From: JBCFBK01 sp038562555
Lineage (GTDB): Bacteria; Bacteroidota; Bacteroidia; Bacteroidales; Prolixibacteraceae
DNA length: 25,293 nucleotides
Direction of reading: 5' to 3'
Assembly: GCA_038562555.1 (NCBI GenBank)
Contig: JBCFBK010000069.1
Span: forward strand, 1 to 25,293
The notes under the pieces are model-generated. The model searched no databases, was not told where the DNA came from, and saw only the letters and a list, made by a program, of their open reading frames with translations. The position numbers and the translations under genes were made by a program. Below are positions 17,672-25,293 of the stretch, piece after piece (the stretch's first letter is position 1; every line of letters begins with the position of its first letter).

Positions 17672-18661
17672 ATGGACAAAGAGAAAATTATCGCGTACAT
17701 TTCCGGTCATATCACTGATCCGAACGAAAAATCGGAAATTTGGAATTGGATTGATCAGGATCCTGCAAACAAGCAACTGTTTGTGCAGCTTAAAAACGTT
17801 TACGCATTGAGCAGGAAAAGCGGCGGCCTGAATGATACAGACACGGAATATTTGAGATGGCGGAGCAAAACCAATGCAGGAACCAAAAAGCTTATTGCGG
17901 AAATCATCAAATATGCAGCCATCATCTTCCTGACAGTTGGCCTGACCTGGCTTGTGCAGGATAAGTACGCGGATTCACAACTTTCAGGGACCGGCCAAAT
18001 GAACGAGCTTATTTGCCCGGCCGGACAGATTTCAGAACTCGTTCTCTCAGATGGCACGAAAGTATGGCTTAATGCCGGCTCCAAAATTTCCTACCCCTCT
18101 GATTTCAGTTCACGGAAACGGGCCGTCCGCTTAACCGGAGAAGCTTTTTTTGAGGTCAAAAAAGACCGAAAACATCCGTTTCTTGTCTATACTAAAGCAA
18201 TGAATATTAAGGTTCTGGGCACCAGCTTTAATATTGATGCCTATGAAGAGAATCAATTTGTTAACACGACATTGGTGGAAGGAAAAGTGGAAATTCAGAA
18301 TAAAACCGGACAAGAGATCGCTCGTCTGGTACCCGGCCAGATTGCCCGATATAACATTACGAATCATGAAATTGATTTATCAGAAGTCGATACCCGTTTT
18401 TATTCTTCCTGGAAGGAAGGGAAAATAACATTTTTTAATGAACCGCTGGAAGTAATAGCAATGAAATTGGAGCGATGGTACAACGTAAAAATCACGTTTG
18501 AACAGGAAAATATTAAATCGTTCCGCTTTTCGGGCACTTTCTTAAAATATAAGCCGTTGGAACAGATTTTGCAAGTTGTAAAACTATCCTCTCCTATTGA
18601 TTACAAGATCATCATAAACCCTGAAGATAAAAATGAGATTATTCTGACAAACCAAAATTAA
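17672..18661 (+). CDS. FecR-family anti-sigma factor of the second SusCD module
   Basis: The 329-residue protein has a cytoplasmic N-terminal part (1-77), one membrane segment at about 78-96 (IIKYAAIIFLTVGLTWLV), a periplasmic FecR domain at about 112-212 (LVLSDGTKVWLNAGSKISYP, GEAFFEV, IKVLGTSFNIDAY) and a C-terminal DUF4974-type domain at about 253-325 (EPLEVIAMKLERWYNVKITFE). It should sequester the sigma factor encoded upstream and respond to the STN domain of the SusC encoded downstream. The strong Shine-Dalgarno site supports the start used. It is followed by a terminator-like hairpin, so the sigma/fecR unit probably ends here as its own transcript. Confidence 0.95.
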   Translation: MDKEKIIAYISGHITDPNEKSEIWNWIDQDPANKQLFVQLKNVYALSRKSGGLNDTDTEYLRWRSKTNAGTKKLIAEIIKYAAIIFLTVGLTWLVQDKYADSQLSGTGQMNELICPAGQISELVLSDGTKVWLNAGSKISYPSDFSSRKRAVRLTGEAFFEVKKDRKHPFLVYTKAMNIKVLGTSFNIDAYEENQFVNTTLVEGKVEIQNKTGQEIARLVPGQIARYNITNHEIDLSEVDTRFYSSWKEGKITFFNEPLEVIAMKLERWYNVKITFEQENIKSFRFSGTFLKYKPLEQILQVVKLSSPIDYKIIINPEDKNEIILTNQN

Positions 18662-18690
18662 ATTGCCTATGAAGAAAACACATCATTAAA

Positions 18691-18727
18691 AACCCGGTAT
18701 TAGCGGTCGCTAACAACGGGTTATTTT
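18691..18727 (+). terminator. Terminator-like hairpin between fecR and susC of the second module
   Basis: AACCCG (18691-18696) pairs with CGGGTT (18717-18722). Inside it, TTAGC and GCTAA form a second stem around GGTC, with a small internal loop between the stems. A-rich sequence precedes it and TTATTTT follows, so it reads as an intrinsic terminator 29 bp after the fecR stop. It would let susCD be transcribed separately, as expected if its promoter depends on the ECF sigma factor. Partial read-through is possible. Confidence 0.65.
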
Positions 18728-18731
18728 CATC

Positions 18732-18760
18732 CCCATGATAAAGTGCCAACCCATCATGGG
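18732..18760. repeat. 8-bp inverted repeat in the susC leader region
   Basis: CCCATGAT (18732-18739) and ATCATGGG (18753-18760) are exact complements with a 13-base loop; the right arm also lies in the short palindrome CCCATCATGGG (18750-18760). It lies between the terminator and susC. It may be a leader hairpin or a protein site; no function is assigned. Confidence 0.4.
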
Positions 18761-18772
18761 CGCTGAACAACA

Positions 18773-18789
18773 ACCTTGGAACCCAAGGT
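18773..18789. repeat. 7-bp hairpin 27 bp before susC
   Basis: ACCTTGG (18773-18779) and CCAAGGT (18783-18789) pair around a 3-base loop (AAC). If the susC transcript starts upstream of it, this would be a compact 5'-UTR hairpin close to the start codon; otherwise it may be an operator-like dyad. No U-run follows, so it is not a terminator. Confidence 0.45.
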
Positions 18790-18816
18790 CATCATTAACA
18801 TCTAAATGTCAAATTT

Positions 18817-21800
18817 ATGAAAAAAAAGCGAATGAACTGCATTCATGATTTTGGATGCAGAAAATTAATTAGAGCAATGAAACTGATTGTATTTTTCCTG
18901 TTATCCGGATTACTGGCTGTAAGTGCTGAAAGCTATTCTCAGGCGCAACGAATTAATTTAAACATGAAGGATGCCCGGATCATCGATGTCTTCAACGCGA
19001 TAGAGCAGCAGAGTGAATTTTACTTTTTCTATAAAAACGATGAACTCAATGTCAATGAAAAAGTAGACGTTCAATTTCAGGATGCAACGGTCGACAACAT
19101 TATGTCCACGCTCCTAAAAGATAAAAGCTTGAATTACAAAATCGTCGACCGTTATATCGTCATTAGTCCTCAGGCAAAACAAGGCTTAATCAAACAGGTT
19201 AATGTCATTGATATACGTGGCAAAGTAACTGATTCTTCCGGGAGTCCTCTTCCAGGGGTCACGGTCGTATTAAAAGGTACAACCCAGGGAACAATTACAA
19301 ATGAAAGCGGGGACTATTTGTTTTCCGGCATTCCGGGAAACGCAACGCTGGTTTTTTCTTTTGTAGGAATGAAAAATCAGGAGATCTCAGTTTTCGGAAA
19401 ATCCACCGTTAACGTGACCATGCTGGAAGAAACCGTCGGGATTGAAGAAGTGGTGGCAGTGGGCTACGGATCACTGAGAAAAAAAGATGTGACGGGGGCA
19501 ATAAGTTCTGTTAGTTCCGATCAGCTAAACGAAAATGTGACGACAAACCTCGTTCAGGCTATGCAAGGCAAGGTTTCAGGGGTCATGATCGCTCAGAACG
19601 GATGGCGTCCGGGTTCTGAAACAACTATTCGTATCCGTGGAAACAGGTCACTGAGCGCCACAAACGATCCGTTGTATGTGATTGACGGAATTCCCATTGA
19701 ACGGGGATTAAATGAAATCAACTCCAGCGACATCGAGACCATGGAGATTCTAAAAGATGCTTCAGCAACAGCTATCTACGGATCGCGCGGGGCGAACGGA
19801 GTTGTTTTAATTACAACAAAGAGAGGTAAACAAGGGAAATCTGTTATTAGTTATGACGGGTATTATGGAATCCAAAAACCAGTCAAGTTGCTGGATATCA
19901 TGAACGGACCTGAATTTGCCGAATTCGTCCGGGAAGCCTACCGAAACAGGAAGAACGCAACCGCCCGCTATAATTCTCCGGTACCGTCGATGGAAGAAGA
20001 CCGGAAAAATGTGATTTTTGGCCAGGACAGCTATGTACTCGAATCAGTATTGATGGGTTACGATGAAGATGGAAATTATGATCCGGCTAAAGTAAGAAGT
20101 TTTGATTGGATTGAGGAGGTATTGAGAACTGGCATTATCCAGAATCATCAGGTGTCACTGACCGGAGGCAATGACCAGACAAAACTGATGCTATCAGCCG
20201 GATACTTTGAGAATAAAGGACTTCAGGAAGGGAATGATTACCTCAGGTATAATTTCAGGGCGAATATTGACCATCGGATAAACAGAAATGTCAATATTGG
20301 TACTTCCACTTTGTTTTCGTACGCATATGAGAAAATAGGAATTAATTTATACGATAATGCCCGAAACATGAACCCTTTGGCAAGGGCAAGGGATGACGAA
20401 GGCAATATCATTCGAAATCCCGGAAATGACGGGCTGGCAGTGAACCCTATTGCAAACATTGAAGGTAACCTTAATGATTATAAGAGAAACAGAATTATTA
20501 CAAATGGATTTCTGGAGATCAAATTATTGAAAGGACTGAACTATCGTTTTAATGCCGGATTGGATTACCGCACTGCACGTGACGGTCGTTTCTATTCACA
20601 GTTGGCGAGAAACGGGGCATTACCGGAAGCGCAATACGGGGGCAACTGGTTAAAAAATTACACCGTCAATAACATCCTCTATTATGATGGTAATATCGGA
20701 AATGATCATTCACTGAAAGTTACTTTGTTGCATGAAACGCAAAGTTTCAGACAGGAAAGTGATAATTCAATAGCCAGAGGAATACCTGCAAATTATCAGC
20801 AATGGTATGCTCTGGGAGCCGCAAGCGAACTGGTCAATATTCAAAGCGAACTTCGTAAGTGGCAAATGCTTTCTTACATGGGACGGGTAAATTATAATTA
20901 CAAAAACAGGTACCTGTTAACTGCAACCGGCAGGGTAGATGGTTCTTCTGTTTTAGCGCAAGGGCACAAGTACCAGTTTTTCCCCTCCCTTTCTTTCGCA
21001 TGGAGAATTTCTGACGAACATTTCATGAGCGGGATGAATAAAATTGACGACTTGAAAGTTCGGCTGGGGTATGGAAAAACAGGTAACTCATCCGTGTCTC
21101 CCTATCAAACGCAGGGGGGCCTTTCGCTGATGCGTTACGCCTGGGATGAAAATGTGTTGATCTCATTTGCGCCCGGAAGTATTCCGAATCCAAGTTTGTC
21201 GTGGGAAACGACCGATCAGTTTAATATCGGATTAGATTATGCGTTGTACAAAGGGCGATTAAGCGGAGCATTGGAACTCTACCGTCAAAACACACATGAT
21301 TTGTTAATGTCCAAGCAATTACCGGTTGCATCGGGCTTTGATCAAATTCTTCAAAATATCGGTAAAACCAGAAACACCGGACTTGAGTTTAGTCTTTCTT
21401 CAATAAACGTTGACCGGGGAAAAGGTTCATTTAGCTGGAAAACAGACCTGATCCTTTCAACAAATAAAGAAGAAATCGTCGAATTATACGGAGGCACCAA
21501 AGATGATATCGGGAACAAATGGTTTATTGGCAAACCATTGAATCTTTTCTATGATTATGAATTTGGCGGTATCTGGCAAAATACGACTGAAGACCTGGCC
21601 GAGATGGCCAAATTCAACCAGAATGGGTCAACTTACGAGCCCGGGTTGGTAAAGGTTGTCGATCAAAACGGAGATTACCGGATTAATGCAGAAGACAGAA
21701 AAATTCTGGGGCAGGAGCGTCCAAAATGGTTTGGAGGAATCACTAATTATTTTACGTATAAGAATGTGGATTTATCATTCCAGTGGTACGCCAGTTTCGG

Positions 21801-22170
21801 GAATATGGTCTACTCCGACCTGGTTCTGAGAATGGAAGGACGGTGGAATTCTGTAAAAGTTGATTACTGGACCGCCGATAATCCGAGTACTACCTATCCG
21901 AAACCCAGCGCCGATTGGGAGACTCCTCCTAACATCAATTTGACTTATTATCAGGACGCTTCTTTCGTAAGACTGAAATTTGTGACATTGGGATACACAT
22001 TTTCAAAAGAGTTGCTTTCAAAACTGCAGATCTCAAATATGAGGTTGTACGCTTCGGCCCAGAATCCTTTGTTATTTACAAAGTTTAAAGGGCTTGATCC
22101 GGAAGGTGCCAGCGGTTATACAAACCCCAGCACGATGACCTTCATGATGGGATTAAACGTATCCTTTTAG
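18817..22170 (+). CDS. SusC/RagA-family TonB-dependent outer-membrane transporter with STN signalling domain
   Basis: The 1117-residue protein has a basic N-terminal extension and signal sequence (hydrophobic about 22-36, cleavage after SYSQA near 43), an STN domain at about 48-118, a carboxypeptidase-regulatory-like domain at about 133-205 (GKVTDSSGSPLPGVTVVLKG), the SusC signature IEEVVAVGYGS at 209-219, a plug domain at about 222-340 (VTGAISSVSS, IRIRGNRSLSATNDPLYVIDGIP, ATAIYGSRGANGVVLITTKRG) and a beta-barrel ending MGLNVSF. It should import the same ligand that the SusD encoded next captures, and signal to FecR through the STN domain. Met21, just before the hydrophobic stretch, is an alternative start. 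The gene is more AT-rich than the central part of the window. It lies 53 bp before susD. Confidence 0.96.
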   Translation: MKKKRMNCIHDFGCRKLIRAMKLIVFFLLSGLLAVSAESYSQAQRINLNMKDARIIDVFNAIEQQSEFYFFYKNDELNVNEKVDVQFQDATVDNIMSTLLKDKSLNYKIVDRYIVISPQAKQGLIKQVNVIDIRGKVTDSSGSPLPGVTVVLKGTTQGTITNESGDYLFSGIPGNATLVFSFVGMKNQEISVFGKSTVNVTMLEETVGIEEVVAVGYGSLRKKDVTGAISSVSSDQLNENVTTNLVQAMQGKVSGVMIAQNGWRPGSETTIRIRGNRSLSATNDPLYVIDGIPIERGLNEINSSDIETMEILKDASATAIYGSRGANGVVLITTKRGKQGKSVISYDGYYGIQKPVKLLDIMNGPEFAEFVREAYRNRKNATARYNSPVPSMEEDRKNVIFGQDSYVLESVLMGYDEDGNYDPAKVRSFDWIEEVLRTGIIQNHQVSLTGGNDQTKLMLSAGYFENKGLQEGNDYLRYNFRANIDHRINRNVNIGTSTLFSYAYEKIGINLYDNARNMNPLARARDDEGNIIRNPGNDGLAVNPIANIEGNLNDYKRNRIITNGFLEIKLLKGLNYRFNAGLDYRTARDGRFYSQLARNGALPEAQYGGNWLKNYTVNNILYYDGNIGNDHSLKVTLLHETQSFRQESDNSIARGIPANYQQWYALGAASELVNIQSELRKWQMLSYMGRVNYNYKNRYLLTATGRVDGSSVLAQGHKYQFFPSLSFAWRISDEHFMSGMNKIDDLKVRLGYGKTGNSSVSPYQTQGGLSLMRYAWDENVLISFAPGSIPNPSLSWETTDQFNIGLDYALYKGRLSGALELYRQNTHDLLMSKQLPVASGFDQILQNIGKTRNTGLEFSLSSINVDRGKGSFSWKTDLILSTNKEEIVELYGGTKDDIGNKWFIGKPLNLFYDYEFGGIWQNTTEDLAEMAKFNQNGSTYEPGLVKVVDQNGDYRINAEDRKILGQERPKWFGGITNYFTYKNVDLSFQWYASFGNMVYSDLVLRMEGRWNSVKVDYWTADNPSTTYPKPSADWETPPNINLTYYQDASFVRLKFVTLGYTFSKELLSKLQISNMRLYASAQNPLLFTKFKGLDPEGASGYTNPSTMTFMMGLNVSF

Positions 22171-22223
22171 ATTTAGAGAAAGGATCACACTAAGACAAAT
22201 TTGAATCGAAAAAATGAATACTT

Positions 22224-24008
22224 ATGAGCACAAAGAATATAATCATGTCATTGCTTTTAATAATGACACTGTCTTGTACCCGGTTTTTAGATGAAGAAGT
22301 AATTTCCGGAGTAGGATATGATTACCTGAAAACTGCAGAAGGGATAGAATCCGGCATTGGAGCAGCATACGCCTCTTTAAGGTGGGATTATTCCGGTGAA
22401 AATCTGCACGCCATTCAGGAATTGGGCACTGACACGTATATGGAAGGCCAGGATGGTGGCTATAAAGGGGCACTCAACAGGTACGAATCAAGCCTCAACT
22501 CCCAGTTCGGACTTCTGTATGATTTCTGGGCGAATTATTATAAAGGGGTCAATCGTGCCAATACGGTTTTGCTGTCGTTACCGGAAGTAACAGGAATGAA
22601 TGAAGACAAAAAAATAATCAGGACGGGTGAAATGAAATTTTTAAGAGCTTTGTTTTACTTTAAACTGGTTCAAACTTTTGGAAAAATTCCAATCGTTGAT
22701 GCAAGTGGAATTGAGGCTAAAACCGATTTTAAAAGGTCTCCTGTCGCAGATGTGTACGCATTAATCATCGCTGATCTGCGTGATGCCGTATCAAAACTTC
22801 CTGAGTCACAACCGGATTATGGCAGGGCAACAAAATCCGCTGCCAGTCATTTGTTAGCTTCGGTATATTTAACCCGGGGAAGTGCGGTAACGGAAGAGAG
22901 AGGTCAAAAGCCAACAGACATGGATAGTGCGGCCTATTATGCAGATGAGGTCATAAACAGCGGCAAATACGCGTTAGTTTCAGATTTCAAACAACTTTGG
23001 GATATTAATAATCAAAAAAACAGCGAAATAATCTTTGCGGTTCAATATTCGACAAACATGCTGTATAATAACAATTTGGGAAACAAAATCCATTTGTACT
23101 ATACTATGGTTTACGATAATAAACCCGGAATGACCCGGGATATTGAAAATGGAAGGCCATGGAGGAGAGTACGTCCTACTGATTTTACATTATATGATCT
23201 GTTTGACCGCAAGCATGACGCACGTTTCTACAAAACATTTAAGACAGTTTGGTTGTGTAATTATACCGGGAATATTCCTGTGTGGGAAGCAAAAGCCGGT
23301 TTTGTTCCCCCTGCGGAATTATCAGGCAAACCCAAATTGAAATTAGGAGATACGGCCATCTGGGTTACGATGGAAAGATATTCTCAAAATACAAATATGG
23401 ATTCATTGTTTGCGTCACGGCCGTATTATTATATTCCCAGGAACAGGCAAACAAATGCTGAATTTCCACAGAATTACAAATTTTATGACAATAAAAGACC
23501 TTCTGTTGCAGAAGAAAACGGTTCAAGAGACTGGAAACTTTTCAGACTGGGTGAAACCTATTTAATTGCCGCCGAGGCCTATGGCCGCAAGGGCGACTTT
23601 GACAAGGCCGTTGAACGTTTAAATATGGTGAGAACAAGAGCCGCTTATAAAGAAGGTGAAGCAAAACCTTCCGAATTCATAAAAGTGGAAGGAGGAACTG
23701 CTGCAGAGGCATTAAGCAGTACGCTTCCCCAAATGTTGCTGACAAAAGCCGACATCACGTCGAACCTGGGTGATAAGTCTTTTGTTGATTTTATGTTAGA
23801 CGAAAGAGGCCGGGAGTTGCATGGGGAGCTTGTAAGAAAATGGGACCTGCAAAGATGCGAAAAGCTGTACGAAAGGGTGAAAAAATATAATCCCGAAGCA
23901 GTAAATATTCAGCCCTATCATCAGTTAATGCCTGTTCCGCAAAATCATATCGATCGTCTGGATCCGGCAGGAATTATTGAAGAAGAGCAAAACGCAGGGT
24001 ATTATTAA
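22224..24008 (+). CDS. SusD/RagB-family outer-membrane lipoprotein
   Basis: The 594-residue protein opens with a lipoprotein signal (MSTKNIIMSLLLIMTLSC), lipidation expected at Cys18. SusD features are an N-terminal FLDEEVISG segment, a helical region with VNRANTVLLSLPEV and GEMKFLRALFYFKLVQTFGKIPIVD, the RLGETYLIAAEAYGRKGDFDKAVERLN helix pair near residue 440, and near 525 FMLDERGRELHGELVRKWDLQR, the usual C-terminal signature, closing with QPYHQLMPVPQNHIDRL. The protein lids the SusC barrel encoded just upstream and binds its ligand at the cell surface. At 594 residues it is on the long side of the family. It is intact and followed by a strong hairpin. Confidence 0.96.
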   Translation: MSTKNIIMSLLLIMTLSCTRFLDEEVISGVGYDYLKTAEGIESGIGAAYASLRWDYSGENLHAIQELGTDTYMEGQDGGYKGALNRYESSLNSQFGLLYDFWANYYKGVNRANTVLLSLPEVTGMNEDKKIIRTGEMKFLRALFYFKLVQTFGKIPIVDASGIEAKTDFKRSPVADVYALIIADLRDAVSKLPESQPDYGRATKSAASHLLASVYLTRGSAVTEERGQKPTDMDSAAYYADEVINSGKYALVSDFKQLWDINNQKNSEIIFAVQYSTNMLYNNNLGNKIHLYYTMVYDNKPGMTRDIENGRPWRRVRPTDFTLYDLFDRKHDARFYKTFKTVWLCNYTGNIPVWEAKAGFVPPAELSGKPKLKLGDTAIWVTMERYSQNTNMDSLFASRPYYYIPRNRQTNAEFPQNYKFYDNKRPSVAEENGSRDWKLFRLGETYLIAAEAYGRKGDFDKAVERLNMVRTRAAYKEGEAKPSEFIKVEGGTAAEALSSTLPQMLLTKADITSNLGDKSFVDFMLDERGRELHGELVRKWDLQRCEKLYERVKKYNPEAVNIQPYHQLMPVPQNHIDRLDPAGIIEEEQNAGYY

Positions 24009-24017
24009 GAGCATTTC

Positions 24018-24044
24018 GCCCCCTGTAAAAATTGGACAGGGGGC
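24018..24044. terminator. GC-rich hairpin after susD, partial terminator or mRNA stabiliser
   Basis: GCCCCCTGT (24018-24026) and ACAGGGGGC (24036-24044) are perfect 9-bp arms with a 9-base loop, starting 9 bp after the susD stop. The stem is followed by AAAATGTCATTTTT, so the U-run is displaced by about 8 bases and termination is likely incomplete. The next gene starts 42 bp later with no other obvious promoter, so the hairpin probably protects the susCD message or lowers expression of the downstream enzyme. Confidence 0.55.
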
Positions 24045-24085
24045 AAAATGTCATTTTTCAAATTATAAATCATTTTGAAACAATT

Positions 24086-25293
24086 ATGGACAGAAGGAAA
24101 TTTATCGGATTAACCACGGGCTCGGCCGGTATCGCATCATTCGGTTTACCTTTATCAGGAATTGCTCAAACGCTATTGGGTATTTCTGCTGAAGACAATC
24201 AGGAACTGGGTAAACATAGAATTACCAAAGCGGAGGTACTGGAAGTGAACTACCGCTGGCCCCGGTTTGTTGGCAAAAACGGAAGGATCGACTTTCACGG
24301 ACAGGATCATAAATCCACGGTACTGAAGCTATACACCGATCAGGGTGCGATGGGATGGGGGCTTTCCGGACAAGATGCAAAAAAGCTTATTCCGGCGATT
24401 CAAAATAAAAAAATTTCCGAATTAATAACCCCGGAACATGGTCTGATCGAAGGACTGGACAGATCGGTGGACTTTGCTCTTCATGACCTGATGGGCGTCA
24501 TATTAAACAAACCTGTTTATCAGTTATTGGGAAGTAAAGGGCCCAGGGAGACTCCGGTATACAGCGGCATGATCTACCTGGACGAGTTAAATCCGGGAAA
24601 TGAATCAAAGAGTCTGAATATTATCCTTGAAAATTGTGAGTGGGACTACAACTACGGATACCGGATGTTAAAAGTTAAAATAGGCCGAAGTGGGCGATGG
24701 TATCCGCATAATCAGGGACTTGACAAAGACATTGAAGTTGTGAAACTGATTCATAACGCCTATAAGGGGAAAGATACCCAGTTATTAATCGACTCCAACG
24801 ACATGTACAGTCTGGAAGATACAATTGATTTTCTGAAGGGAATAAATGATATTCCCCTGTTTTGGGTGGAGGAGCCATTCCGCGAAGCGATCGAACCGGG
24901 GAGAAAACTAAAGGAGTGGATGAACCAAAACGGTTTTGAAAAGACATATTATGCCGATGGTGAGGCAAATCCTGACTACGACGTTTGCATGCAGTTGGGA
25001 AAGGAAAAAGTAATGGACGTTTTTTTAGATGATGTTTACGGAGTGGGCTTTTCCGGATGGACCAGGCTGATGGCCAAACTGAAAAAAATGAATATGCTGG
25101 CAAGTCCTCATGCCTGGGGAGACAGGTTAAAAACACACTACATCGCCCATTTGTCATCGGGTCTGGGAAATGTAACGACCATTGAAGGTGTTACCTGTTT
25201 GTCGGATGAGATCGACTACGGTGATTACCCCATTGTAAATGGCATGCTCCGGGTCTCGAACGCGCCTGGTTTCGGGATGAAGCTTCTGGTATA
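24086..25293 (+). CDS. Tat-exported enolase-superfamily (mandelate racemase/muconate lactonizing-like) protein, 3' end cut by the window
   Basis: The frame opens with ATG at 24086 and remains open to the last base (402 codons plus 2 bases). The N-terminus (MDRRKFIGLTTGSAGIASFG) is a twin-arginine signal, so a folded protein should reach the periplasm. The enolase-superfamily layout is visible: capping domain about 47-155, then the barrel with the KVK motif (Lys196, Lys198; the KxK catalytic base position), metal ligands Asp236 in LLIDSND, Glu262 in WVEEPF and Glu293 in ADGEAN, an Asp315/Asp316 pair, and His342 in SPHAWGD as partner base. Family members abstract the alpha-proton of carboxylates, giving acid-sugar dehydration or epimerization. 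Position right after susD suggests action on a sugar acid taken up by this module. The substrate is unknown. Residue roles are inferred from family pattern, not from alignment. Confidence 0.88.
   Translation, partial: MDRRKFIGLTTGSAGIASFGLPLSGIAQTLLGISAEDNQELGKHRITKAEVLEVNYRWPRFVGKNGRIDFHGQDHKSTVLKLYTDQGAMGWGLSGQDAKKLIPAIQNKKISELITPEHGLIEGLDRSVDFALHDLMGVILNKPVYQLLGSKGPRETPVYSGMIYLDELNPGNESKSLNIILENCEWDYNYGYRMLKVKIGRSGRWYPHNQGLDKDIEVVKLIHNAYKGKDTQLLIDSNDMYSLEDTIDFLKGINDIPLFWVEEPFREAIEPGRKLKEWMNQNGFEKTYYADGEANPDYDVCMQLGKEKVMDVFLDDVYGVGFSGWTRLMAKLKKMNMLASPHAWGDRLKTHYIAHLSSGLGNVTTIEGVTCLSDEIDYGDYPIVNGMLRVSNAPGFGMKLLV

Noticed and set aside
24675..25157. 160-codon antisense open frame under the enolase-family gene
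   Set aside because: The plus-strand frame carries all the catalytic motifs; the antisense product resembles no family and has no leader.
1..25293. CRISPR array, insertion sequence, integrase or phage genes
   Set aside because: No regularly spaced direct repeats, transposase or recombinase motifs or terminal inverted repeats with target duplications were seen.

Overview
The window looks like chromosomal DNA of a Bacteroidota species. The evidence is two SusC/SusD outer-membrane uptake modules with STN-domain SusC proteins, two ECF sigma/FecR pairs whose FecR proteins end in a DUF4974-type domain, a fused alpha/beta E1 2-oxoacid dehydrogenase of the Bacteroidota type, and mostly weak Shine-Dalgarno sites. 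I cannot place it below phylum level with confidence.

Layout. Positions 1-6677 (minus strand) hold a polysaccharide-utilization-type module read right to left: ECF sigma factor, FecR anti-sigma factor, SusC, and a SusD cut by the left edge. Positions 6946-9363 (plus) encode the fused E1. A spacer of about 290 bp with two inverted repeats leads to a compact tripartite efflux operon (9650-15079, plus): adaptor lipoprotein, RND pump and TolC-like channel, with overlapping genes. An OmpA-like peptidoglycan-binding protein (15215-16528, minus) faces it tail to tail. From 16862 to the right edge (plus) a second module repeats the order ECF sigma, FecR, SusC, SusD, followed by a Tat-exported enolase-superfamily enzyme cut by the right edge.

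How the parts work together. In each module the STN-bearing SusC probably reports ligand passage to FecR, which releases the ECF sigma factor to raise transcription of susCD. In both modules an inverted repeat lies between fecR and susC. In the right-hand module it has the form of an intrinsic terminator, which would separate regulator transcription from susCD transcription. The MR/enolase-type gene after susD suggests the right-hand module handles a sugar acid or a uronate-containing glycan, but no glycoside hydrolase or lyase is inside the window, so neither substrate can be named. The central genes (E1, efflux, OmpA-like) have no visible link to either module.

Nothing here is clearly an undescribed system. 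The best leads are the repeated hairpin and leader architecture upstream of both susC genes, the Tat-exported enolase-family enzyme, the palindrome before the efflux operon, and the OmpA-like protein with an unusual domain order. I saw no tRNA, rRNA, CRISPR array, insertion sequence or integrase.
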